Counted from the stretch's first letter, positions 17,002 through 25,799 are shown. The stretch is 34,295 nt of DNA from an uncultured Alphaproteobacteria bacterium (GCA_902610845.1 CACLXJ010000009.1:1-34295); one strand, 5' to 3'. The notes: generated by a model from the letters alone, not told the origin. Numbers and translations are program-made.

Positions 17002-17430
17002 TTGTCCTTTAAAGAACTCAAAGATAGAATTAAAAAAAACGAAGGTTATTCTGATAAACCATATCAAGATCAATTAGGGTTTTATACTATTGGCTACGGC
17101 CACCTCATTACGGAAAAAGAAAATATATATTACATTAAAAAATTTAAAAAAAAACATTTCAAAGAATTATTTGAGATAGATTTTAAAAAAGCACACGAAC
17201 AATACAAAAAAAAATTTTTTAAAAAAGATCATACAACTTCAGAGAAAGAATTATTAGTAGAAATGCTTTTTCAGCTTGGGGTAAAAGGCGTCTCTAAATT
17301 TAAAAAAATGCTTTATTTTCTAAATAAAAAACAAAAATTCATGGCATCACTAGAGATGTTAGACAGTTTGTGGTATTTGCAAACACCTGAAAGGGTAAAA
17401 AAATTAATTAAAAACTATACAAAAAAATAA
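17002..17430 (+). CDS. T4-type lysozyme (GH24 muramidase)
   Basis: A 142-residue glycoside hydrolase family 24 protein that should cleave the MurNAc-GlcNAc bond of peptidoglycan. The catalytic triad of T4 lysozyme (E11, D20, T26) is present with identical spacing as E14, D23 and T29, in NEGYSDKPYQDQLGFYTIGYGHL. Further matches are LLVEMLFQLGVKGVSKFKKML and DSLWYLQTPERVKKLI near the end. There is no signal peptide, and the protein is strongly basic. The start is TTG, three bases after the Tim44 stop and in the same frame; no ribosome site is visible, so translation is probably coupled. It occupies the position where relatives carry the lytic transglycosylase MltA. No other phage gene is nearby. 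Confidence 0.88.
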   Translation: MSFKELKDRIKKNEGYSDKPYQDQLGFYTIGYGHLITEKENIYYIKKFKKKHFKELFEIDFKKAHEQYKKKFFKKDHTTSEKELLVEMLFQLGVKGVSKFKKMLYFLNKKQKFMASLEMLDSLWYLQTPERVKKLIKNYTKK

Positions 17431-17969
17431 TGGAAGAAGATTTTTTTTTAAAAAATATGAAGGGTGTAAAACCTTTTAAAAAAGATGCCTCAATAGTTAA
17501 AACGAAAACAACTGATAAAAAAAATGCAAAATTAGATAAAAAAACTAATACTAAAAATACCAACAAACAAAAAACAATTGAACACAAAATTAGTAGCTCA
17601 GAAATTAAACTATCATTTGGTGAGGTTAACAAGGAGCTAAAGAGAGGAAAAATTAATATAGATAGAAGAATTGATTTTCATGGGTATGGTTTAGTCGAAG
17701 CACATGAAAAATTTATAAGTGAGGTTAAAAAAAATTATAATAAGAATAAAAGATGTTTGCTTATAATTACTGGAAAGGGTGTTCATAAAAAAATTGAAAA
17801 TGAGCAAGACACAAGCCCCAAACTTTTCTATGGAAAGATTAAAAACTCAATAATAAACTGGATAAATGAAGACGATCTTAAGAAATATATTTTAACATAT
17901 CAAGACGCTGGTTTTGAACATGGTGGTGACGGAGCTCTTTTTGTCTATTTAAGAAAAAAAAAGTTTTAA
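17430..17969 (+). CDS. Smr domain protein
   Basis: 179 residues. A lysine-rich, probably unstructured N-terminus (residues 1-70) leads into an Smr (MutS2-related) domain: IDFHGYGLVEAHEKFISEV (the DxHG motif), CLLIITGKGVHKK (the TGKG motif) and HGGDGALFVYLRKKK at the C-terminus. Smr domains are nucleases that nick DNA or cleave RNA; some act in ribosome rescue. The cellular role of this alphaproteobacterial type (Tim44-MltA-Smr neighbourhood) is not known to me. The ATG shares its A with the lysozyme stop codon, and the end overlaps the convergent DUF3108 gene by 4 bases. Confidence 0.9.
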   Translation: MEEDFFLKNMKGVKPFKKDASIVKTKTTDKKNAKLDKKTNTKNTNKQKTIEHKISSSEIKLSFGEVNKELKRGKINIDRRIDFHGYGLVEAHEKFISEVKKNYNKNKRCLLIITGKGVHKKIENEQDTSPKLFYGKIKNSIINWINEDDLKKYILTYQDAGFEHGGDGALFVYLRKKKF

Positions 17970-18640
17970 ATTCTTTCTAACCTAAACACCCTTTCTTTAA
18001 AATGAATAAGAATTTCATATGGAAGTAAATTATCTTCAATAAAAAACTCAATTTTTTTTAAATCATTTCTTTTATGATCAGCCCAAATATTTACATAATT
18101 TTTAATTTCTAAAATTATATTTCCATCCTCATCTTCGTTTTTTTTAAGTATATAAATTCTTCTCCCATCAATAGTTTTTACCTCATCTTCTCCGTTTAAA
18201 ATATTTATAAAAGATGTGATTGGATCAAAATACAAATATAGGCCTTCTAAATTTACTCTAGACACTTCCTTTTCTACAGGCTCTTGTTTTAATTCAATTA
18301 AATAATCATCAATTAACATTTTAACTATTTTTGTTTTCTTCTTTGTTTTCCAAAACTGTTCATAAGTCTTGGTTTTAAATATGTTATTTTCAACAACTCC
18401 AACTGAAAGATAACTTCCTTCAAACTTATATAAAGGTGAAAAAATGCCAGAATTTTTTAAATTAATTTCTGTTTGATAGATATTATCATTAACATTCAAT
18501 GACCAACTAAAATGACCAATTTTAATTCCAGTTGTGCTGACCCTATATTCCGCAATGAAATTGTTTGCTAAAGATGTATTAGCTATAAATATAACAAAAA
18601 AAACTAGAAACTTATTCAAACACAACCTCGTAAACATCAA
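17966..18640 (-). CDS. DUF3108 family secreted protein
   Basis: 224 residues with an N-terminal signal (MMFTRLCLNKFLVFFVIFIANTSLAN in two halves; likely cleavage after SLA near residue 25). The mature part is all-beta-looking: FIAEYRVSTTGIKIGHFSWSL, NSGIFSPLYKFEGSY, LYFDPITSFINIL and a final DLKKIEFFIEDNLLPYEILIHF strand match the DUF3108 family of periplasmic proteins of unknown function, which resemble lipoprotein-carrier-like beta folds. The start could equally be Met2 (18637). It overlaps the end of the upstream glycosyltransferase gene by about 29 bases, so the two are co-transcribed. Confidence 0.75.
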   Translation of the reverse strand: MMFTRLCLNKFLVFFVIFIANTSLANNFIAEYRVSTTGIKIGHFSWSLNVNDNIYQTEINLKNSGIFSPLYKFEGSYLSVGVVENNIFKTKTYEQFWKTKKKTKIVKMLIDDYLIELKQEPVEKEVSRVNLEGLYLYFDPITSFINILNGEDEVKTIDGRRIYILKKNEDEDGNIILEIKNYVNIWADHKRNDLKKIEFFIEDNLLPYEILIHFKERVFRLERI

Positions 18641-19997
18641 GCTTTCTTTTTGTAAATTTCTGATCAGGCGAATTTATTTTAAGCAGATTATATTCATTCT
18701 CTAAATAATTTATATCTGAGGGGCTTCCAATTAAAGTAAAGTTCTCATTTATATTTTTACTGAGAGGAGAAACTATTTTAAAGTGGTTAGTTATTTCATC
18801 TCCTTCTTTATGCGGCATATAGAAATTAATATCCCTATCTCTTAATTCAAAATTAAAACTTGAAAATAAAAGCCGATCTGAAACTACTATATTTTTTATA
18901 CCACCATTCGAAGAGTTGCTGTAAATTTTTAACACATAATCATTTATACCACTTATTCGGTCAAAAATTTTAGAGGGATAACTCATTCCAATCATTATAA
19001 AAAGAATAAAACAGACAGTAAAATTAAATATGAAATTAGCTATTTTTAAAAAAGAATTATTAATTCTTATATATAAAAGAGCAAACAAAGAAACTAAAGC
19101 AGGAGCGGTCCAATTTGCATTAGCTCTGACAATAATGGCCTCTGCCAAAACAATTAAAATTATAGGTATAGAAAATATTAGAAAAATTTTTTGAATATTA
19201 TCCCATTTATTAGATCCAAACAATCCACCCAAAACTATAAATGGACCTAACATTAAAACTTGAATAAACAAAAATTCTAAACCCCTAATGAAATCTATTT
19301 CAATATTTGCAAAATTTGCGTTATCCGAAGTATGTTGAAGTGTTATCCAATCATTATTAAAATTCCAAATGATATTTGGTACGATAATTATAAACATAGA
19401 TAAAAAAGTTAAACTAAAGCCTGATAAATTATCTAAAAAAACCTTTCTAAATCTTTGATCAAGTAAAATTAATACAATTAAACAAATTACAAAATATACA
19501 GCCGCATATTTTGATAAAAACGCCAGCCCTAGAAAAATACCTAATAACATGAAATTTTTTAAACCTTGTTCAATATTAATTTTGATTAATTGATTGAGTG
19601 AAAGTGTCCAAAATAGTAATAAAAAAAGATCGGTACTAATTATAAAAGATGAAAAAGAAACAGCAGGTATAAATAAAAAAATTAAACAACCTGCCAATGA
19701 GTTTTTTTTATTTAATCCAGCATTAATTAAAAGATTATAAATACTCCAAGCAATCAATAAATAAACAAGTGATGGTAGAAGTTTTAATGAAACAAAACTA
19801 CTACCTAAGATTTCCGTATAAACTCTTATTATCCAAGACAAAAAAGGAGGTTTTGAAAAATAACCAAAGTCAATATTTTTAGACCATAACCAATACTGTG
19901 CTTCATCACCAAACAAATTAAAAGTAGTAAAATTTAAGGCAACTATCTTTAATAAAAGTAAAATAATAACTGATGGCAGTAGAATTTTATTTAGCAT
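18612..19997 (-). CDS. ArnT-like (GT83) membrane glycosyltransferase
   Basis: 461 residues from the start at 19997; a polytopic inner-membrane GT-C-fold enzyme that moves a sugar from an undecaprenyl-phosphate donor to a lipid or glycan on the periplasmic side. The GT83 hallmark after the first membrane segment is present: FGDEAQYWLWSKNIDFGYFSKPPF, with the catalytic-type Asp-Glu and the SKPP loop. AFLSKYAAVYF and NANWTAPALVSLFAL also match the family. About eleven hydrophobic segments precede a C-terminal soluble part (from about residue 360). A start 7 codons upstream (20018) is possible, but MLNKILLPSV begins the first membrane helix. It overlaps the PAP2 gene by 11 bases. Acceptor unknown; lipid A is a reasonable guess. 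Confidence 0.85.
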   Translation of the reverse strand: MLNKILLPSVIILLLLKIVALNFTTFNLFGDEAQYWLWSKNIDFGYFSKPPFLSWIIRVYTEILGSSFVSLKLLPSLVYLLIAWSIYNLLINAGLNKKNSLAGCLIFLFIPAVSFSSFIISTDLFLLLFWTLSLNQLIKINIEQGLKNFMLLGIFLGLAFLSKYAAVYFVICLIVLILLDQRFRKVFLDNLSGFSLTFLSMFIIIVPNIIWNFNNDWITLQHTSDNANFANIEIDFIRGLEFLFIQVLMLGPFIVLGGLFGSNKWDNIQKIFLIFSIPIILIVLAEAIIVRANANWTAPALVSLFALLYIRINNSFLKIANFIFNFTVCFILFIMIGMSYPSKIFDRISGINDYVLKIYSNSSNGGIKNIVVSDRLLFSSFNFELRDRDINFYMPHKEGDEITNHFKIVSPLSKNINENFTLIGSPSDINYLENEYNLLKINSPDQKFTKRKLDVYEVVFE

Positions 19998-21321
19998 AGT
20001 ATTTTTTATACAATTCAAATAAAATTATACTCAAAATTGCAACAAAAAAGCCAGCAAAAAAAATGTCACTTAAAAAATGACCACCGGCCACTATTCGAAT
20101 TAATCCCAATACAAAGCCTGCAATAATACTTGCATATAAAAAAATTATTTTTTTTGTAATTAAATATAAAATTATAATTGAAAACCCAACTGACGCATCA
20201 CCCGAAACAAAAGAACAATTAGCTAAACATGCGTTACTCATTTCATACCAGGGTGAAAAAATTTCTTTACCACCTAATTCTAATACATCATTTGGTCTCG
20301 CCCTACCCCAAAAATTCTTTAGAACAAGGTTTACAAATATTAACACAATTATAACTTGAGATCCCCACAATAAAAATATTTCTTTGACAGAAAATTTATA
20401 ATTAAAAAAAACCTTATCAATTTTAGTGAAGCGGCCAACAACAGGTAAAACCAATATATAAAGAAGAATAAAAGGCAACAACGCTTCCCTAAAAAATATT
20501 GAGATGTAATAATGGGTATTAACTAGAAACTGAGAGTCTCCAAGATAAAACAACGAAGAAATATATAAATCTAAAGAGGGCGATGTAGTAATAAACAAGC
20601 AACTAATAAACAAAAACAAAATATAATAATAAATTTCTGAATTTTTCTCAGAAACCAAATTTGAAAATGTGAAGTGATTGTATTTTTTTTCAAATAAAAT
20701 ATTTAAAACCTTAAATAATATAAGCGCCAATATTGCTCCCGCAACTATATCAGTAAAAAAGTGTGCCCCTACAACAACTCTGCTTAGAGCAACAATTGTT
20801 GCTAAGATGTAAAAATAATATTTTAATTTTGGAAATGCAGCAATCATAATAAAACAAACAATGAAAATTGTTGAAGAGTGTCCAGAAGGAAAAGAGTGAA
20901 AGCTTGACTCAAAAGTAAAATAATTAAACTCAAAAATATTTTCAAAATCAGTGTAATTTGGTCTCGGCCTTCCTATAATATGTTTTAAAATTTGAGTAAT
21001 AATTCCAACTGTTAAAATATAAAAAAAAGACGAAATAAAAAAATTGACTAACTTATTTGATTTTTTAAATTTAATTATTTGAAGTTTATTGTTTAGGTAG
21101 AAAACTATAAACCCAACAAATGAAATAGCAAAATACCAAGATGAACTCCCTAACTTTGTTATGCTTATAAAAAATTCTTTAAGAAAAACACCGTTAAAAC
21201 TTTTATTTATATCAAGAAAATAATTATAAAACCAAAAGTCTGTATCAAATGAAAAAAAAATACTTACAGTAAGTAAAAGTAAAATAAGTAATTCGTATTT
21301 GATTCTATTTAAAATACTCAT
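19987..21321 (-). CDS. Tandem double-PAP2 phosphatase membrane protein
   Basis: 444 residues, with two complete PAP2 (phosphatidic acid phosphatase type 2) units of about 6 membrane segments each. Domain 1 has all three catalytic motifs: K113 to RP120-121 (KHIIGRPRP), PSGH at 145-148, and S180-R181 with H187 and D191 (SRVVVGAHFFTD). Domain 2 has K335 to RP342-343 (KNFWGRARP), then SGD at 373-375 in place of PSGH, and R409, H415 and D419 (RIVAGGHFLSD) with Ile for the usual Ser. So domain 1 looks fully active; domain 2 has lost the canonical His of motif 2. PAP2 proteins remove phosphate from lipid A, undecaprenyl-PP or phosphatidyl-glycerophosphate at the periplasmic face. Co-transcribed with the GT83 gene. 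Confidence 0.88.
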   Translation of the reverse strand: MSILNRIKYELLILLLLTVSIFFSFDTDFWFYNYFLDINKSFNGVFLKEFFISITKLGSSSWYFAISFVGFIVFYLNNKLQIIKFKKSNKLVNFFISSFFYILTVGIITQILKHIIGRPRPNYTDFENIFEFNYFTFESSFHSFPSGHSSTIFIVCFIMIAAFPKLKYYFYILATIVALSRVVVGAHFFTDIVAGAILALILFKVLNILFEKKYNHFTFSNLVSEKNSEIYYYILFLFISCLFITTSPSLDLYISSLFYLGDSQFLVNTHYYISIFFREALLPFILLYILVLPVVGRFTKIDKVFFNYKFSVKEIFLLWGSQVIIVLIFVNLVLKNFWGRARPNDVLELGGKEIFSPWYEMSNACLANCSFVSGDASVGFSIIILYLITKKIIFLYASIIAGFVLGLIRIVAGGHFLSDIFFAGFFVAILSIILFELYKKYYAK

Positions 21322-21350
21322 TCTGTAGTTATTAAAAAATTTAATGAGCT

Positions 21351-22664
21351 TTACAATATAAACTTAGATAAGTCCTGACTTTTAATAAGTTCTCCTAAGC
21401 TGTTTTCAACATATTCTTTATTAATTATAATTTCTGTAGGCCCAATATCTGAGGCAGTATAACTTACCTCCTCTAATAACTTTTCCATAACCGTGTGCAA
21501 TCTTCTAGCACCTATATTTTCAACATTTTGATTAATTTCAGTTGATAAAGATGCTATTGAATCGATCCCATCTTCTTCAAATTTTAAATCTACCTTTTCT
21601 GTTCCAAGAAGTCCTTGATATTGTTTAATCAAACTATTTTGTGTTTCTGTTAGAATTAGTTTAAAATCTTTTTTACTTAAACTATCAAGCTCAACTCTTA
21701 TTGGTAATCTTCCTTGAAGTTCTGGAAGCATATCTGATGGTTTTGATAAATGAAAAGCGCCTGAGGCTATAAATAAAATATAGTCTGTTTTGACCACACC
21801 ATATTTAGTTGTAACAGCTGTTCCTTCTATTAGTGGTAATAAATCTCTTTGAACACCTTCTCTTGAAACATCCGCACCACTTCTTTCAGCTCTTGAGGTG
21901 ATCTTATCTATTTCATCTATAAAAACAATTCCGTTTTGCTCAACATCTTCAAGAGCTCTTGAGTTTATTTTATCCTTATCCAAAAGTTTTTCAATCTCTT
22001 CCGTTAATAAATAAGCGTGAGAATCTTTAACATTCATTTTTTTCATTTTTTTTTGATTCCCAAAACCTTTTCCAAATACATCACCTAAATTAATCATACC
22101 CATTTGTGAGCCAGGCATACCAGGAATATCCATAGTTGGTAAATTTAAATTTGCATTTGCTGAAACTGAAATTTCAACCTCATTATCATTCAGCTCACCT
22201 GATCTAAGTCTTTTTCTAAAATTATCGCGGGTGGCAGGAGTAGAGCTTTTAGAAACTAAAACATCTAATATTCTCTCTTCTGCATTTTTTTCTGCTTTTG
22301 CTTTTACTTCTTGGCCCATTTGTATTTTTGTTTTTGTAATACTAATTTCAACCAGATCTCTTATAATTTGCTCAACATCTCTCCCAACATAACCGACCTC
22401 AGTAAATTTCGTTGCTTCAACTTTTACAAAGGGTGCGTTTGCTAATTTAGCAAGTCTTCTTGAAATTTCTGTCTTTCCACAGCCAGTAGGACCAACCATT
22501 AAAATGTTCTTTGGCACAATTTCCTCTTTTAAAGAGTCATCAAGTTGTTTCCTTCTCCATCTATTTCTTAATGCAACAGCAACAGCTTTCTTTGCTTTGT
22601 CTTGGCCAATTATAAATTTATCTAACTCAGAAACAGTTTCTCTTGGGCTAAAACTTGATTCCAC
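21351..22664 (-). CDS. hslU: ATP-dependent protease ATPase subunit HslU
   Basis: AAA+ unfoldase of the HslUV (ClpYQ) protease. 437 residues. [33 protein letters not shown] is the family N-terminus; Walker A GPTGCGKT is at 58-65. The inserted I domain spans about 110-240 and has an unusual Gly/Met-rich stretch ([20 protein letters not shown]). Walker B is [11 protein letters not shown], followed by sensor and arginine-finger segments ([20 protein letters not shown]). The C-terminal tail DLSKFIL is the peptide that docks into HslV and opens its gate. One base separates it from hslV, so they form a two-gene operon behind a heat-shock-type promoter. Confidence 0.97.
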   Translation of the reverse strand: MESSFSPRETVSELDKFIIGQDKAKKAVAVALRNRWRRKQLDDSLKEEIVPKNILMVGPTGCGKTEISRRLAKLANAPFVKVEATKFTEVGYVGRDVEQIIRDLVEISITKTKIQMGQEVKAKAEKNAEERILDVLVSKSSTPATRDNFRKRLRSGELNDNEVEISVSANANLNLPTMDIPGMPGSQMGMINLGDVFGKGFGNQKKMKKMNVKDSHAYLLTEEIEKLLDKDKINSRALEDVEQNGIVFIDEIDKITSRAERSGADVSREGVQRDLLPLIEGTAVTTKYGVVKTDYILFIASGAFHLSKPSDMLPELQGRLPIRVELDSLSKKDFKLILTETQNSLIKQYQGLLGTEKVDLKFEEDGIDSIASLSTEINQNVENIGARRLHTVMEKLLEEVSYTASDIGPTEIIINKEYVENSLGELIKSQDLSKFIL

Positions 22665-22665
22665 T

Positions 22666-23214
22666 TTACAGCTCTATAGTTTCAGAAATTATATTATGAT
22701 TTGTATAAATACAAATATCTGCAGCAATATTAAGTGATTCTTCAGCAATTTCTTTTGCATTCATTTTTGTATTTTTCATTAGTGCTTTTGCTGCGCTATT
22801 TGCAAAAGGACCCCCTGATCCTATTGCTAATATTCCATCATCTGATTCAATAACATCTCCAGTTCCAGATAATAATAGACTCACTTCTTTGTCAGCAACT
22901 ATCATCATTGCCTCTAATCTTCTAAGATATCTATCAGTTCTCCAATCTTTAGCTAATTCTACACAAGCTCTTTTAAGTTGGTTCTTATATTGATCTAATT
23001 TTCCCTCTAATCTTTCAAATAAAGCGAATGCATCTGCGGTAGATCCTGCAAAACCAGATATAACAGTTTCATCAGCACCAAGTCTTCTAATTTTTTTAAC
23101 ATTTGATTTTATTACGGTATTACCAAGACTAGCCTGACCATCACCCGCAATAACGACAAGATTATCTTTTCTAATTCCAACAATAGTTGTTGATTTAATA
23201 ATGTTTTTTTTCAT
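22666..23214 (-). CDS. hslV: ATP-dependent protease peptidase subunit HslV
   Basis: Proteasome-like dodecameric peptidase. 182 residues. The catalytic N-terminal threonine is T9, in [11 protein letters not shown], so an 8-residue propeptide (MKKNIIKS) must be removed, as in several alphaproteobacterial HslV proteins; E. coli only loses Met. [49 protein letters not shown] and [16 protein letters not shown] are diagnostic. Divergent from hisB across 81 bases. An out-of-frame ATG lies just upstream at 23218. The probable RpoH promoter at 23224-23251 would give a very short leader. Confidence 0.97.
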   Translation of the reverse strand: MKKNIIKSTTIVGIRKDNLVVIAGDGQASLGNTVIKSNVKKIRRLGADETVISGFAGSTADAFALFERLEGKLDQYKNQLKRACVELAKDWRTDRYLRRLEAMMIVADKEVSLLLSGTGDVIESDDGILAIGSGGPFANSAAKALMKNTKMNAKEIAEESLNIAADICIYTNHNIISETIEL

Positions 23215-23223
23215 TCATTCATA

Positions 23224-23251
23224 AGATGGCTATTTAATTATTTTTATCAAG
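23224..23251 (-). promoter_or_regulatory. Probable RpoH (sigma-32) promoter of hslVU
   Basis: On the minus strand, CTTGATA (-35, 23251-23245), a 14-base spacer and GCCATCT (-10, 23230-23224). This follows the sigma-32 pattern CTTGAAA-N14-CCCATNT. Transcription would begin a few bases before the hslV ATG at 23214, giving an almost leaderless mRNA. The same layout and spacer occur before dnaK (32988-33015), which strengthens both. Confidence 0.65.
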
Positions 23252-23295
23252 TAATTTACCTAGAATAAATCATATTTCACTGATATTAGGCAAAA

Positions 23296-23883
23296 ATGCG
23301 AAAAGGTAAGGTTGAGAGAAACACTAAAGAAACCAAGATAAGTTGTGAAGTTAACTTAGATGGAATCGGCCAATCTAAAATTTCAACACAAATCGGTTTT
23401 TTTGATCATATGTTGGAATTATTATCTCATCACAGCTTGATAGATATACATTTAAAATGTGAAGGAGATACCAATGTTGATCTTCACCATTCAGTTGAAG
23501 ATACGGCTTACACAATTGCTTTAGCTATAAACAAAGCACTAGATGATAAAAAAGGAATTAATAGATATGGATTTTCGTATGTTCCGATGGATGAATGCTT
23601 ATCGAGATGTGTTATTGATTTAAGTGGAAGGCCTGAGCTTGTGTGGAATGTTAATCTTGGATTAAAAAAAATTGGTGAAATGGACACAGAGTTATTTCAT
23701 GAATTTTTTAAAGCCTTTTCAAATGAATCTAAATGTAATTTACATATTGAGAACTTGTATGGAAAAAATAATCACCATATCATTGAGTCATGCTTTAAGT
23801 CTTTTGCCAAAAGTTTAAGATTTGCTGTCGAAATAGATAACAGAAGAAAAGACAATATACCGTCATCAAAAGGCACTCTTTAA
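23296..23883 (+). CDS. hisB: Imidazoleglycerol-phosphate dehydratase
   Basis: Sixth step of histidine synthesis: dehydrates imidazole glycerol phosphate to imidazole acetol phosphate. 195 residues, the monofunctional form (no HisB-N phosphatase). The Mn-binding His/Glu clusters are clear: [28 protein letters not shown], then [10 protein letters not shown] and [18 protein letters not shown], ending PSSKGTL. First gene of the his operon in this window; 6 bases separate it from hisH. Confidence 0.97.
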   Translation: MRKGKVERNTKETKISCEVNLDGIGQSKISTQIGFFDHMLELLSHHSLIDIHLKCEGDTNVDLHHSVEDTAYTIALAINKALDDKKGINRYGFSYVPMDECLSRCVIDLSGRPELVWNVNLGLKKIGEMDTELFHEFFKAFSNESKCNLHIENLYGKNNHHIIESCFKSFAKSLRFAVEIDNRRKDNIPSSKGTL

Positions 23884-23889
23884 TTTTTA

Positions 23890-24519
23890 ATGAAAAAGAT
23901 CACTATTGTCGATTACGGCTCAGGCAATGTTTTGTCTGCACAAAAATCTTTTATTAAGATAGCAAAAGACAACAACATTGAGGTTGAGGTTTTAATTTCA
24001 AAAAAACTGAATGATGTAAAAAGTTCAACTCACATTGTATTGCCTGGCCAAGGAGCATTTTCTACATGCATGAATGGTTTAAAAAAAACTGATGGATTAA
24101 TTGATGAGCTTTCTGAGTTTGCATTAATAAAAAAGAAACCATTTTTAGGGATATGTGTTGGTATGCAGATGCTAGCTAAGATAAGTGAAGAAAATGGAGA
24201 TCATGAAGGCCTAGGTTGGATAGATGGTCAAATTAAATTATTACCAGGAGATAATTTAAAACTTCCTCATATGGGGTGGAACTTGGCAATACCAACAAAT
24301 TCAAAATACAATAACTTAATTTCAAATAAAAATGACTATTACTTCGTTCACTCATATTATTTCGATTGTGCCAATAAAGACAATATTTTGGCAGAAACTA
24401 AGTATGGAACAAATTTTGCTTCAATAGTTGGAAAAGAAAATATATATGGCGTGCAGTTTCATCCTGAAAAAAGTTCCTCCCAAGGATTAAACTTACTAAA
24501 AGAATTTATTGGAGTATGA
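23890..24519 (+). CDS. hisH: Imidazole glycerol phosphate synthase, glutaminase subunit HisH
   Basis: Supplies ammonia from glutamine to HisF. 209 residues, class I glutamine amidotransferase, with nucleophile C89 in FLGICVGMQML and H191 and E193 in VQFHPEKSS. VDYGSGNVLSAQKSF at the start and LPGQGAFSTCM (oxyanion region) are typical. Its stop overlaps the ATG of the GNAT gene (ATGA), which separates it from hisA. Confidence 0.97.
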   Translation: MKKITIVDYGSGNVLSAQKSFIKIAKDNNIEVEVLISKKLNDVKSSTHIVLPGQGAFSTCMNGLKKTDGLIDELSEFALIKKKPFLGICVGMQMLAKISEENGDHEGLGWIDGQIKLLPGDNLKLPHMGWNLAIPTNSKYNNLISNKNDYYFVHSYYFDCANKDNILAETKYGTNFASIVGKENIYGVQFHPEKSSSQGLNLLKEFIGV

Positions 24520-25058
24520 AAATGTCTACACAACTAAAAGAAAAAATTAATATTTCAGTTGATAATATTGACACACTTACAGATGTAGATTTGGCAGATC
24601 TTTGTAATATCACAGAACAAGCAATTAAAGCTGGAGGTGGTTTTGGTTGGTTAAGAGTTCCCACAAGAGATATTTTAATAGATTATTGGACTAAAAGAAC
24701 TAATGATAAATATATCAAACTTATTGTTGGAAGACTTAACGGCGTTATAGCTGGAACCCTTCAACTAGCGTATGAGGCTCCTAATATTGAGTCTAGGAAA
24801 AATATTGCGCGCATAAGAAGACAATTTGTTGCCCCATGGGCAAGAGGTTATGGTTTGGCTAAAACAATGATTGACCACACTGAACAAATTGCAAAAGAAG
24901 ACAATATCAAATCATTGCAGTTAGCTGTTAGAGAAACACAAGATGCAGCAATAAAACTTTTTACAAGCAAAGATTATACCAAGTGGGGTGAAAACCCATA
25001 TTATGCTTATATTAACGGAAGCTTTATAAAAGGTTATTATTATTATAAAAATCTATAG
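24516..25058 (+). CDS. GNAT family N-acetyltransferase inside the his operon
   Basis: 180 residues with an acetyl-CoA-binding GNAT core. Motif A is RRQFVAPWARGYGLAKTMI (about residues 101-119), where RGYGLA fits the Q/R-x-x-G-x-G/A pattern, and IKSLQLAVRETQDAAIKLFTSKDYTKWG is the usual motif B. The acceptor is unknown. It overlaps hisH by 4 bases and its TAG stop overlaps the GTG of hisA, so it is translated as part of the his operon. This position makes an amino-acid-related or regulatory acetylation plausible, but that is inference. A second ATG two codons in (24522) is also possible. Confidence 0.85.
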   Translation: MKMSTQLKEKINISVDNIDTLTDVDLADLCNITEQAIKAGGGFGWLRVPTRDILIDYWTKRTNDKYIKLIVGRLNGVIAGTLQLAYEAPNIESRKNIARIRRQFVAPWARGYGLAKTMIDHTEQIAKEDNIKSLQLAVRETQDAAIKLFTSKDYTKWGENPYYAYINGSFIKGYYYYKNL

Positions 25059-25798
25059 TGCAAATTATACCAGCCATAGATTTAAAAGAAAATAAATGCG
25101 TTAGACTTTCCAAAGGTAAAGATAACTCCAGCATTGTTTACAATGAAGACCCAGAAAAACAAGCCATCTACTTTGAACAAATTGGTTGTAAAAAACTACA
25201 CTTGGTTGATCTAGATGCTGCTTTTGGTAGATCAGATGTTAATTTTGAAACAATAAACAATATTAGAAAATCAATTTCAATACCAATACAATTAGGGGGC
25301 GGTATTAGAAGTTTAGATTTAGCAAAAAAATATTTTGATGTTGGAATAAATAATTTGATTATAGGCTCAATGTCAGTTGAAAAACCAAATGAAGTTATAA
25401 CTTTATCAAACAAGTATGTGGATACAATATATATATCATTAGATATTCTTGAAGATAACATAATGATAAAAGGGTGGGATAAAAATTCAGGAAAGAAAAT
25501 ACAGGATATTCTTGATATTTATGATAGTTCTAAGATAAGAGGATATGTAATTACAGATATTCAAAATGATGGAATGCTAAAAGGTTTAAACTTGGATTTT
25601 GTTAATAATTTTTTAAAAAAAATAAACTTAATTAAAAAATTTAATAAAAAAATTATAATTGCAGGTGGTTTAACAGATTACTCCGATCTAATAAATTTAA
25701 AAAAGCTCAACACAAAAAACATTGAAGGAATAATTTCAGGTAAATCTTTCTATGAAGGAAAGGTTGATTTAGTAGAAGCACAAAAAATTCTAAACTAA
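25058..25798 (+). CDS. hisA: ProFAR isomerase HisA
   Basis: Isomerises ProFAR to PRFAR in histidine synthesis. 246-residue (beta-alpha)8 barrel. [19 protein letters not shown] carries the first catalytic Asp; [27 protein letters not shown] is the first phosphate-binding half, [15 protein letters not shown] holds the second catalytic Asp, and [12 protein letters not shown] the second phosphate site. Starts with GTG, sharing its G with the GNAT stop codon. One base separates it from hisF. Confidence 0.97.
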   Translation: MQIIPAIDLKENKCVRLSKGKDNSSIVYNEDPEKQAIYFEQIGCKKLHLVDLDAAFGRSDVNFETINNIRKSISIPIQLGGGIRSLDLAKKYFDVGINNLIIGSMSVEKPNEVITLSNKYVDTIYISLDILEDNIMIKGWDKNSGKKIQDILDIYDSSKIRGYVITDIQNDGMLKGLNLDFVNNFLKKINLIKKFNKKIIIAGGLTDYSDLINLKKLNTKNIEGIISGKSFYEGKVDLVEAQKILN

Positions 25799-25799
25799 A

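Noticed and set aside
17002-17430. Remnant prophage
   Set aside because: The lysozyme has no phage neighbours, no integrase, no attachment repeats, and sits in a conserved housekeeping gene order.
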